Of a stretch of 33,083 bases of DNA, positions 1-7,090 are shown in pieces; position 1 is the first letter of the stretch, and the number at the start of each line of letters is the position of its first letter. The stretch is from Bacillota bacterium. Its GTDB lineage: Bacteria > Bacillota_E > Sulfobacillia > Sulfobacillales > JAIMBI01. The stretch spans positions 1 to 33,083 of the forward strand of contig JAKARZ010000023.1 in NCBI GenBank assembly GCA_021828405.1, written 5' to 3'. A program made the translations under genes and the position numbers. The notes under the pieces were generated by a model. That model was given only the letters and a program-made list of their open reading frames with translations. It ran no database searches and was not told where the DNA came from.

Positions 1-9
1 CGCGGCCCT

Positions 10-1161
10 TTAGGGCGGGGTAGTTGACTCGACCCGTTGGAGGGCCGCAAGGCGGTCGACCCATGCCTGCACCGGAGCGAGCGCGCTCCAGGCGGCATGG
101 TAAACGACGCGGGTGCCGTCCGCGGCTGGCTTGACCAGCCCGGCATCCGCCAGACGCTTCAGTTGTCGGGACATCGTGGACGGGTGAACGTCCAACCGGG
201 CCGCCAGACGATGGGCGGGCAGCGGGCCCTCTATGGCGAGCTGATCAAGCACGGCCGACGCGGTAGGATCCGACAGCAGCCGCAGGAGCGCAGAGCGCGT
301 CTCGGGCGACGTGACCTCGGCCGCTGGCGCTCGCGGGGCGGCGGCTGGCTCGGGCGCGGCCGCGCACGGCTCGGCCCACAGAACCAGAGTGGCGTCATGC
401 TGCCACGGCAGCACCTGGGATCCCAATCCCCGGGCCGGGATGAGAATAAGCTGGCGGACCTGAGACAGGCGGGCAGAGAAATCCGGCGGGGCCGATCGCC
501 CGGTGAACTGCTCCAGTCGCCCCAAGGCGGGGCCGGGGGCGCCGGGAAGCACCGGGAGCCCGGTGGCCGGCGGCATGAGGCCCAGAGCCAACTCCAAGGC
601 GTCGGCCAGCACAGCGGCCAACTGGGCAGCATCGTGGACGAGGGGCAGGGCGGCGGGGGTGGCCGCCGCCCACACGATGGTTTGGGTCATGATGATTTCA
701 CGCGCCAGGTCAGGTTGATCCAGCAGAGCATCGGCGGTGGGCAGGGGGCGGGGCCACCGCACGCGGACCGCCTCCACCAGGGGGTTGGCCGTGCCGTGTT
801 GGCCGTAGTGCTGAATACCCCTCAGCGCGGCGCCGGTCAGGAGCCGATCAAAGAACGCAGAACCCTTGCGCACAACCCACGGTCGGATTTCCTCCACCGT
901 CATCGGCAGGCGAGCGCCGGCCGCCAGCGCGGCGGCCACTTCATCGCGGAACACCGTGCCGTGCAGCAACAGGGAGCGGGCGCCCAGCCAACCCGGCAGG
1001 GCCCGAAGCGCCTCAGCCCCCTCTACGGCAACCAGGCCCGCATCCACGGCCGACAGCAGGCCGGCGGCCATCGCCAACGGGGACGATTCCACCCGCACCG
1101 CGCACACGGGGCTCATGGTTATCGCGGGGATTTCCATCATGGCCGAGCTATGTTGCATCAT
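10..1161 (-). CDS. ArsR-type winged-helix transcriptional regulator (DUF5937-like)
   Basis: Probable DNA-binding repressor of 383 aa. The last ~90 residues form an ArsR-like winged helix: a segment beginning SALLRLLSDPTASAVLDQL, then a recognition helix around HPSTMSRQLKRLADAGLV and a wing ending in VVYHAAW. The first ~270 residues are a non-DNA-binding domain that opens with AVRVESSPL and resembles the N-terminal part of ArsR proteins annotated as DUF5937. I see no cysteine metal-site motif. The frame stays open further upstream, but the ATGATG at 1161 was chosen because an extended -10 lies 6 nt before it, which would give a leaderless mRNA. The next gene to the right is a transposase remnant, so no operon partner is visible and the effector is unknown. 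The winged helix is clear; the N-terminal family assignment is less certain. Confidence 0.8.
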   Translation of the reverse strand: MMQHSSAMMEIPAITMSPVCAVRVESSPLAMAAGLLSAVDAGLVAVEGAEALRALPGWLGARSLLLHGTVFRDEVAAALAAGARLPMTVEEIRPWVVRKGSAFFDRLLTGAALRGIQHYGQHGTANPLVEAVRVRWPRPLPTADALLDQPDLAREIIMTQTIVWAAATPAALPLVHDAAQLAAVLADALELALGLMPPATGLPVLPGAPGPALGRLEQFTGRSAPPDFSARLSQVRQLILIPARGLGSQVLPWQHDATLVLWAEPCAAAPEPAAAPRAPAAEVTSPETRSALLRLLSDPTASAVLDQLAIEGPLPAHRLAARLDVHPSTMSRQLKRLADAGLVKPAADGTRVVYHAAWSALAPVQAWVDRLAALQRVESTTPP

Positions 1162-1214
1162 GTGTCCATTATAACACAAAGTTGCTGTGCTGCGAGCGCA
1201 TACAGTTGCATCAT
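1153..1214. repeat. Direct repeat GTTGCATCATG x2 (possible operator)
   Basis: The 11-mer GTTGCATCATG occurs near 1154-1164 and again near 1204-1214, about 50 bp apart. The copies flank the extended -10 of the ArsR-type gene, and one overlaps its start codons. The arrangement would suit autoregulation; this is inference from position only. Confidence 0.35.
1168..1176 (-). promoter_or_regulatory. Extended -10 promoter element of the ArsR-type gene
   Basis: On the minus strand the sequence reads TGTTATAAT, a perfect TGn extension plus consensus TATAAT. Only 6 nt separate it from the ATGATG start, so transcription would begin at or next to the start codon. No good -35 is visible, as is tolerated for extended -10 promoters. 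Confidence 0.6.
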
Positions 1215-1459
1215 GGGGGATAATATGCGCAGCACGCAATGCGAAGTGCTGGGCAGCGGCGGCCAAGGGCGTCTCGGGCCTATCCCCAGAAGCCGTCCGC
1301 CGCTCTGCCGGCGCGCGCGTCGGTTGCCGCCAAGTCGTGGTGCGGCCGAAATTGGTGGGCCAACAGGGAGAATCGAGCCCGCCACACGCAGCAGGCAAGG
1401 TGCTATGGGCGATGGCACTTCCGGGGTCGTCGGCGCCAAGGAACAGGAACAGGTGCGGA
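1177..1459. other. Intergenic stretch between the regulator and the istB remnant
   Basis: Open frames occur on both strands here, but none has protein-like composition or a recognisable motif. Apart from the promoter and direct repeat at its left edge I see no feature. It may include debris of the decayed IS21-type element, such as the missing istA and the istB 5' end. Confidence 0.3.
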
Positions 1460-2135
1460 GGGGGCTGAGAACCTGATGGGAAAGGACCTGTGGGGAACGA
1501 CCTCATGCCCTGGACCGGCGCGAGCAGCGCACCTTGGAACGTCACGTCGCCGCCGCCCGCTTCGCGCCGGGGACGACCCTGACGCGCGTCGACTGGACGT
1601 ACAACCCGGAGATTCCCGCCGCCCAGTTCCGCGGCTCGCCACGGGGGCGTTGCTGCCGCCACGTGCCTGTCATCTTGGCGGGCGCGCGGTGGGGCTGGGA
1701 AAGAGCCATCTCGCCCAGGCGCTCGGCTGCGCAGCCTGCCAGCAGGGCGACTAGGTCGCCTACCGGAAGGCGCCGGCCCTCCTCGCCGATTTCAGCGGGG
1801 GTCACGCCGATGGCACGTAAGAACGCCGGCTCCGGGCGCATTTCACGCCGGACCTGCTCATGGTGGACGATTTTTGGATTGCGGGAGTTCACGCCCCAGC
1901 AGAGCGGAGACCTCGACGATCTGGTGTGCCAACGAGACCAGCACAAGTCCTGGATCCTGGTGTCCAACCGGCTGCCGCAGGACCGGCACCCGCTGTTTCC
2001 GAACCCCGTCTTGGCCGAGGGCATTCTGGACCGGCTGGTGAACAGCAGTTACGCTGTCGTTTTACAAGGGAAGAGTACCAGCCGCGCCGTCGTCCTGGAC
2101 ACACGGTCGCGGCCGCGGCCCCGGCCCCGGTCTAG
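1460..2135 (+). pseudogene. Degenerate IstB-like ATPase of an IS21-family element
   Basis: IstB is the AAA+ helper of IS21 transposition. Its parts are recognisable but scattered over different frames. ALDRREQRTLERHVAAARF and VDWTYNPEIP lie in one frame (about 1500-1625). The Walker A region GLGKSHLAQALGCAACQQGD is in another frame (about 1690-1752) and is followed by a TAG. A segment reading VAYRKAPALLADFSGGHADG continues after that stop and ends at a TAA. FGLREFTPQQSGDLDDLV, then SNRLPQDRHPLFPNPVLAEG and ILDRLVNSSYAVVLQGKS, return to the first frame (about 1876-2080). The N-terminal helical domain and istA are not seen. Several frameshifts and stops make it non-functional. Confidence 0.8.
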
Positions 2136-2283
2136 ACGAGAGGGGCCGGGGGGATTCCGTGGCCACTGACACAGGGTTTCGGGAGGGACGCGCGGGGCTG
2201 AGTCGACGGCGCCTGCCAATTGTGGTGCGACAGATCGGGATGGCAAGGAAGTGCCGGAAGTGGTTCGACTTGTAGCAGGGCTC

Positions 2284-2312
2284 TTGACGCGCCGCGCATA
2301 GTCCGCTACGCT
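2284..2312 (+). promoter_or_regulatory. Promoter of tRNA-Val
   Basis: TTGACG (2284-2289), a 17-bp spacer and TACGCT (2307-2312) form a reasonable sigma-70-type promoter 14 bp before the mature tRNA 5' end. Confidence 0.55.
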
Positions 2313-2326
2313 AAGCGCCTAGTGGC

Positions 2327-2401
2327 GGGCGCGTAGCTCAGTGGTAGAGCGCTTGACTCACATTCAAGAGGTCAGAGGTTCGATACCTCTCGTGCCCACC
2401 A
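2327..2401 (+). tRNA. tRNA-Val(CAC)
   Basis: 75-nt cloverleaf with encoded CCA. The acceptor stem GGGCGCG pairs with CGTGCCC (one G-U). The anticodon stem CTTGA/TCAAG closes the loop CTCACAT, giving anticodon CAC. The T arm is AGAGG-TTCGATA-CCTCT and the discriminator is A. Confidence 0.95.
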
Positions 2402-2415
2402 TAAGCTTCTAAGTG

Positions 2416-2445
2416 ACGTTCCCGCCCAAGCGGGAACGTTTTCTT
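2416..2445 (+). terminator. Rho-independent terminator after tRNA-Val
   Basis: Perfect 10-bp stem ACGTTCCCGC/GCGGGAACGT with loop CCAA (2416-2439), followed by a T-rich tail TTTCTT. It starts 14 bp after the tRNA. Confidence 0.85.
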
Positions 2446-2667
2446 AGTGCGCAACACGGCGACGCGCATTGGGTCGCACAAGATGCAACGCGGTTGACGC
2501 ACCGCCTGGCCCCAAAAAGGGCAAAGGGATGGCACCGGACGTGCCCCGCTCGGCTTCCGCAACCCGACCCGGGGTCGACTGCCATCGGGGACTGGCGGCC
2601 ATGGCGCTCACACCAACGTGATGGTTCAGCGTGGTGACGAAACCAGATACAGCCACCGTGAGGAAGG

Positions 2668-2743
2668 TGGTGGGCCCAGGAGGATTCGAACCCCCGACCA
2701 ACCGGTTATGAGCCGGCAGCTCTAACCGCTGAGCTATGGGCCC
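2668..2743 (-). tRNA. tRNA with CAU anticodon (tRNA-Ile2 or elongator tRNA-Met)
   Basis: 76-nt cloverleaf with encoded CCA. Acceptor GGGCCCA/TGGGCCC, anticodon stem GCCGG/CCGGT (one G-U) with loop CTCATAA giving CAU, T stem GGGGG/CCTCC. The acceptor has C4-G69 and C5-G68, pairs reported as TilS (lysidine synthetase) determinants, and the D loop resembles tRNA-Ile2, so Ile2 is slightly favoured over elongator Met. It is not an initiator: 1-72 is a normal G-C pair. It follows tRNA-Asn by 8 nt. Confidence 0.92.
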
Positions 2744-2751
2744 AAAAAGAA

Positions 2752-2827
2752 TGGCTCCTCGAGCAGGACTCGAACCTGCAACCACTCGGTTAACAGCCGA
2801 GTGCTCTACCAATTGAGCTATCGAGGA
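2752..2827 (-). tRNA. tRNA-Asn(GUU)
   Basis: 76-nt cloverleaf with encoded CCA. Acceptor TCCTCGA/TCGAGGA, anticodon stem CTCGG/CCGAG with loop CTGTTAA giving GTT, T stem GCAGG/CCTGC, discriminator G as expected for Asn. First gene of the two-tRNA minus-strand unit. Confidence 0.96.
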
Positions 2828-2838
2828 GCTTCGCCGAC

Positions 2839-2867
2839 ATGTTACCAAGTTGGGGAAGCGAGGTCAA
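2839..2867 (-). promoter_or_regulatory. Promoter of the tRNA-Asn/CAU-tRNA unit
   Basis: On the minus strand, TTGACC (2867-2862), a 17-bp spacer and TAACAT (2844-2839) lie 11 nt upstream of the tRNA-Asn 5' end. Confidence 0.65.
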
Positions 2868-2896
2868 GGTCTCTGCCGCGTTTGTGAAGATTATAT

Positions 2897-2970
2897 CGCC
2901 GGCAACGCGCCGGCAACGCGAAAAATCTTTTCGACCGACTCGGGACCGCCGGCCGTAGCGCCGGCCGGCG
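2897..2970 (-). terminator. Hairpin region downstream of the sedolisin gene (possible terminator)
   Basis: About 80 bp past the sedolisin stop, a GC hairpin CGCCGGCC/GGCCGGCG (2947-2970, 8-nt loop) is followed on the minus strand by a small hairpin CGAAAA-GAT-TTTTCG (2919-2933) rich in T, then by a tandem 11-bp repeat (CGCCGGCAACG x2, 2897-2918 on +). The GC hairpin lacks an immediate T tail, so the terminator role is tentative. Confidence 0.35.
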
Positions 2971-3047
2971 TAATTGCCCATCACGCGGTGCAACATCCGG
3001 ACGTCTGCCCTGCTTCGTTCCCGGTACATGGGGCGAGTTTTGCGTCA

Positions 3048-6011
3048 TCAAGAACCCACCGTCACCTGCCGGGTGGCCACGACCGCATAGACGGCCGTGC
3101 TGGGGGCATACGGATCCTTCGCGTAGGCCACGACCGTGTATAGACCCGACGTCGTCGGCGTGAACGTGAACGTGTTGCTGTGGCTGTAGGGACCGCTCTG
3201 GGTCCACGAGCCATCCGGCGCCTGCCACCACACCTGGTAGACCGGGCTGGTGATGTTCGTCGCTATGGCTGTGATGAGGACGGCAGAGTCCACCGTCCCG
3301 GTGGAAGGGACGCTCAGCGCGACGCTGCTGTCCACGTTGACCACCGTGGTGTATCCATACACCTGATTCCACGCGTCTGCGGCAACCTGCTGCTGGTCCA
3401 GGGCGTAGGCCGCGATGGTGTACGATCCCGGGGCCAGATTGGACAGCGTGAACGTGTTGATCGGGCTGTAGTTTTGCGCGATTTGCCAGATGGCACTGGG
3501 GCCATGCACCCAAAACTGATACACCGGGTTGGATCCGCTGTCGGTGGCGGATGCCGTGAAGGTCACGGTGGATCCGGTGGGCTCCACGTGGGACCCTGAG
3601 TAGCTGACGACCAGGTTCGACACCATGGGCTGGCTGGTGGAGACCGCCACGCTCGCCGTGGCGGTGCGCGTGACGGACCGCCCCGGCGCCTGGGCGTACG
3701 CCAGCACTGGGAAGGTTCCTGGCACGGGCGGGGTAAAGCTGTAAGAGCCCGACACGTAGGCCCCGCTGTTGTGCCACACGCCGTCGCGCGGGTCTTGCCA
3801 CCAGTACTGGAATGTCGCCCCGCTGCTGCCGGTCCAACTGCCAGAGAGGGTGACGGGCGACCCCCAGGACGTCGACGAGGGCGCGTTGACGACCGGGGCC
3901 GCGAGCTGGCCCTTGCTCTCGACGAAAGACGCCCAGAGATCAATGTTGGGCGAGCCAAGCCCTGTGATGGGGTTCCAGGTCCCGGGCGTGTTGTCCTGAC
4001 TTGTAATCTGATACGCGCCGTTGTCTCCGCGCACCGCCTGGGTGAACGCGCTGGGGTCGGCGCTGGCCAAGGCGTAGAGCGTGGGAGCGATATTCCCCTG
4101 ACTCTCGTTGGTCTGAGCCACCAGGTCTCCTACCCAGCCGGCCAGCAGGGGGGCGCCGAGGCTGGTGCCGCCACCAATCTCGGACTGCCCGCTGCGGCCG
4201 TACATCCCAATGCCGGCCACATTGGGATCGGCCAGGAGCGCAACGTCCGGCACTCCTTTGCCAGCAACTGTGCTTGGAACAAAGCCCTGCTGCCAGGACG
4301 GGATAGGCTGGGTTTGGCTGTAGCCGCCTCCCGAGGCGGAGAATTGGGACAGCACGTGGGCTTCGAGCACCGTCGGCAGGTACGACAGGTACACGCCGCC
4401 CCACGCCTGCGTGTAGTAAGCCTGGCCCGTTTGGTTCACCGACACGTCCGTACCCCCCACGGCCGTCACGGTTTCGAAGTCCGCAGGCTCGCACACGCCC
4501 GGTGGGTTCATGGTGGGCGTCGCATTGGGGTTGGGGCCACACCCCGTGATGGTCCCCCAGTCGCCCGCCGACGCAATCACGGTAATGCCTTCGGCCGCCA
4601 GGCTGGCGGTCAGGGGCGACCAATACGGGGCGCCCGAAAAGGCAATGGACATGCTGAATACGCTCACCGCATCCTGCTGTGCCACCGTGTTGAGCGTACT
4701 CGCGATGTCGTTCAGGGGATCGCTGTATACGATGAGCCTGGAGCCGGGGGCCGTGGCTTCCACCGCCTGCAGGTCCATGTTTTCTTCCCCACCCGAGCCC
4801 GGTCCCGGTGTCCCCACGTTCACGTTGACCGTGGACACCAAGGGCGGCGTGAGCCCGTTGGCAGTGGAAAAGCTGGCGAGCGCGGCCTTCATGCTCTGCG
4901 ACGGCGGCTCCGCCCCATAAAGCCCGATCGTCGGGGCGGGTGCGCTTGGGGCCCCGGCGGTGAGATGGGATGCATGATAGGCGGAGTTGATCTGGGCCGC
5001 GTCCAGCCCCTGCACGGTGCTGGGCCCGGTCCACGTCAGCGTGGGCAAGGTCACCGTCGCGGCGATGGCGCCGGGCGCGGGTTGGCCGCTGTCGACCGCC
5101 GAGTACACCGTGATGGTCAGCCCGGCGGATAGGGGCTGGTCTGCATACAGGGGCAACTCGATGGTGCCGTTGTACACGAACGGGCCGGGGGACCATACGG
5201 CTTGCCCCGTGCTGGTGCTGCCCGCGATGGCATTGGCCGTCAGTCCCGCACTGGGTGCGGGCGAGCCGTTCATGGTGGCGGTCAGGATCACGTGCAGCGG
5301 TTGCCCCGTCGCCTTGCTGGCACCGCCGGGGATGGCGGCGGTCACCGCAAACGGGCCGCTTTGCGCGGTGGCCGTCAAGCTTTCCGGCCCAGTGGCGGAG
5401 CGGATCCCGGTGGCCTTCGCCGAGGCCACCCGGTGCCTGGCCGGGTGCACGGGGATGGCCGGGGGCGGCAGAGTGGTCAGCCCATCAACGCCCAGCACCA
5501 CCGCGCTCATCCAGGGCGGCTCCGCGCCGGCTGTCGCCTGCACCCGATAGGTATGCCCCTGGCGGACCACCGTGCCGAGCCTGAGACCCAGGACGCGATG
5601 CCAGACGGCGGCGGGAGCGGAGGCGTTCACCACCCACCCGTGCGCTGCGACGTGAAATCCCTGTTGGCGCAACTTGGCGAGCAGGCGGCGCAGGGTCGCC
5701 GGACTTGGGCCAAACGCCTCCAAGATGGCGGATGGCGTCCACCAGCGGTGGTAGGAGGGGCTCCCCCGCGTGACGGTGGCCACCGCCGCCGCCTGCAGGG
5801 CGGCGGCGCTGCGCGGCGCCAGCACCAGCGTTCCCTGGACCGGCGCGCGCCCCGCCAGGGGGCGGATCGGGCCGACATCGCGGGCGTAGCTGGGCACCGT
5901 GAGGGACCGAGTCTGCGGCGGCGCTCCTGCCGCGTTTGCCGTGCTGGCAAACGGGATCAAGAGGGCCAGCCCTACCCCTGCCGGCCACCAGGCCAGGCGT
6001 CCCGACCGCAT
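3048..6011 (-). CDS. Secreted sedolisin (S53, kumamolisin-like serine-carboxyl protease) with C-terminal beta modules
   Basis: Pre-pro-enzyme of ~987 aa, likely an extracellular acid protease. Numbering below is from the upstream in-frame ATG at 6029; the ATG at 6011 is preferred because AGGTGGAG lies just before it. Order: signal peptide ending near STANA; pro-kumamolisin domain (~40-200); a ~120-aa beta-rich insert (~205-330); catalytic domain (~340-700); three ~90-aa modules sharing YQxWxxxPxxxW...Y...F and VxAYA motifs (~705-993). Catalytic residues: E415 and D419 in GGEENMDLQAVEA, oxyanion D490 in ASAGDWG, nucleophile S623 in GGGTSLGAPLLAG. The Ca-loop region near TWNPITGLGSPN has Gln674 and Asn686 where kumamolisins carry Asp, and the loop looks shortened. 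The modules may bind cell wall or substrate; that is inference. Confidence 0.93.
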   Translation of the reverse strand: MRSGRLAWWPAGVGLALLIPFASTANAAGAPPQTRSLTVPSYARDVGPIRPLAGRAPVQGTLVLAPRSAAALQAAAVATVTRGSPSYHRWWTPSAILEAFGPSPATLRRLLAKLRQQGFHVAAHGWVVNASAPAAVWHRVLGLRLGTVVRQGHTYRVQATAGAEPPWMSAVVLGVDGLTTLPPPAIPVHPARHRVASAKATGIRSATGPESLTATAQSGPFAVTAAIPGGASKATGQPLHVILTATMNGSPAPSAGLTANAIAGSTSTGQAVWSPGPFVYNGTIELPLYADQPLSAGLTITVYSAVDSGQPAPGAIAATVTLPTLTWTGPSTVQGLDAAQINSAYHASHLTAGAPSAPAPTIGLYGAEPPSQSMKAALASFSTANGLTPPLVSTVNVNVGTPGPGSGGEENMDLQAVEATAPGSRLIVYSDPLNDIASTLNTVAQQDAVSVFSMSIAFSGAPYWSPLTASLAAEGITVIASAGDWGTITGCGPNPNATPTMNPPGVCEPADFETVTAVGGTDVSVNQTGQAYYTQAWGGVYLSYLPTVLEAHVLSQFSASGGGYSQTQPIPSWQQGFVPSTVAGKGVPDVALLADPNVAGIGMYGRSGQSEIGGGTSLGAPLLAGWVGDLVAQTNESQGNIAPTLYALASADPSAFTQAVRGDNGAYQITSQDNTPGTWNPITGLGSPNIDLWASFVESKGQLAAPVVNAPSSTSWGSPVTLSGSWTGSSGATFQYWWQDPRDGVWHNSGAYVSGSYSFTPPVPGTFPVLAYAQAPGRSVTRTATASVAVSTSQPMVSNLVVSYSGSHVEPTGSTVTFTASATDSGSNPVYQFWVHGPSAIWQIAQNYSPINTFTLSNLAPGSYTIAAYALDQQQVAADAWNQVYGYTTVVNVDSSVALSVPSTGTVDSAVLITAIATNITSPVYQVWWQAPDGSWTQSGPYSHSNTFTFTPTTSGLYTVVAYAKDPYAPSTAVYAVVATRQVTVGS

Positions 6012-6029
6012 GATACTCCACCTGTTCAT

Positions 6030-6937
6030 TATCGTTCCATCGCCTTTCCAAGGCGCCGACGCGCATCACAACACCCATTCAAGCAGCACAAGAGGTATTC
6101 GCAGGCGGCCGATGAATCCCTGCCAGCAAGGCGGAGGAAAGCCAATCCGCTCCCAGCCGCTCGGCGCGGGCTGAATTACCAAACCGGCAGGATGCGGTCC
6201 GCATCTCTCCCTGTTTTGGCTGGCATCGGGGGCCTACGATCGAGCGGAGATGCGTTGCGCCGCATCCACCGCGCGCCTTCGGAGCCCCCTTGGACGATTC
6301 GGTGCTCTCGTCTCGGCGCTGCGGGGCTAGGAGTCTCAGTTTTTCCGGGACGACCCGGGACTCCGCCTCGCGCGTCCGGCCGTACATGGCATAGAGTGGG
6401 GTTGTCGAGGCGGGCGGAGGAGGGTTGTCGGACCGAGGGGTGGGGTGTGGCGCCGGGACGCCCACGCGTCCGAGCTCGGGCTTCGCAGGACGCGATACAC
6501 CGTCGAGGGAGATGGAGGGGCGGCCGTGGACAGCGGACCGAAGGGCTCGGTGTTCCTGGATCGGTATCTTGATTTGGCCCACGCCGCGCCGTCCGGAGGC
6601 CAGGACGCCCCCCCGACAGCTACCATCGCGGAACTGGCGCTTGTGGGACTGCTCTGAGCGATCGGCCGCCAAACCGTGCGGCGCCTGGAACTGCGGGGCC
6701 TTTTGGCATGGCACCCCCGCCCGGGCCGCGCGCGGCGCTCTGAGGTCTTGCTGCACGTTCACCCGGCCCACGTCTACTATGAGCGCGTCTGCCGTGCGGA
6801 AGCGGCGGGCAGTTTGGCTGGGCGACGTGCTGGCATCCTGTCCCTGCATCCCAGAGTTGCCGAGCCAACTGGTGGTGCTGCGCACCCGCCTCGGGCTGGA
6901 ACCGCGTCCGGTTGAGCCAGCGCCGTGCTGCGCGATT
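6030..6937. other. ~900-bp region between the sedolisin gene and the tnpB element
   Basis: The sedolisin promoter should lie near 6030-6180, but no convincing -35/-10 pair was found. Around 6188-6205 a palindrome-like GATGCGG-T-CCGCATC is present, and a related GGAGATGCG occurs near 6245. The only coding signal is the broken plus-strand frame at 6445-6915, listed separately. The minus-strand frame over 6079-6951 looks like a shadow. Confidence 0.3.
6445..6915 (+). pseudogene. Possible broken MerR/excisionase-like HTH gene
   Basis: A GTG at 6445, just after GAGGGGTGG, opens a high-GC3 frame ending in ATIAELALVGLL and a TGA at 6655-6657. The same frame resumes with IGRQTVRRLELRGLLAW and HPRPGRARRSEVLLHVHPA. 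Together this resembles the winged HTH of MerR/excisionase proteins (AEAA-x-LLGVSRQTVRRLE-x-RGLL), with the stop inside the HTH. Composition degrades before the frame closes at 6915, some 22 bp from the right end of the tnpB element. Homology is judged by eye and is weak. Confidence 0.3.
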
Positions 6938-7090
6938 GACATCCTCCCCACGGCTCAAGCCGGGGGATTCCCCCGAGCCGTGGCGCGGTTCCTGCTTCAT
7001 CGGGAGGCCAACGCTTATCCCTCCACAGGCAGCCCCCCGAGCCCCCGGGCGGGGGAAACGGGTCAGGCGGGATGGGGACGCAAGGGGACA
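6938..7090 (-). ncRNA. Predicted omega RNA (reRNA) scaffold at the right end
   Basis: TnpB effectors use an RNA transcribed from the tnpB 3' end through the right end, with the flanking DNA acting as guide. Here the ~125 bp between the tnpB stop (7063) and the element border contain the subterminal hairpins. The predicted guide is the minus-strand sequence just outside the border, starting AATCGCGCAGCACGGC at 6937. The 5' boundary is unknown. Confidence 0.4.

Noticed and set aside
37..1476. Long plus-strand frame opposite the ArsR-type gene
   Set aside because: Low-complexity, Gly/Arg/Gln-rich composition typical of antisense shadows in GC-rich DNA; the minus strand encodes a recognisable winged-helix protein.
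3771..5132. 453-aa plus-strand frame inside the sedolisin gene
   Set aside because: Antisense shadow; the minus strand carries all S53 catalytic motifs.
6655..6657. In-frame TGA as a selenocysteine codon
   Set aside because: No SECIS-like hairpin just downstream and no selenoprotein-like context; a broken gene is simpler.
6079..6951. 290-aa minus-strand frame in the gap before the tnpB element
   Set aside because: Arg/Ser/Pro-rich, no motif, no ribosome-binding site, and it runs into the tnpB element border.
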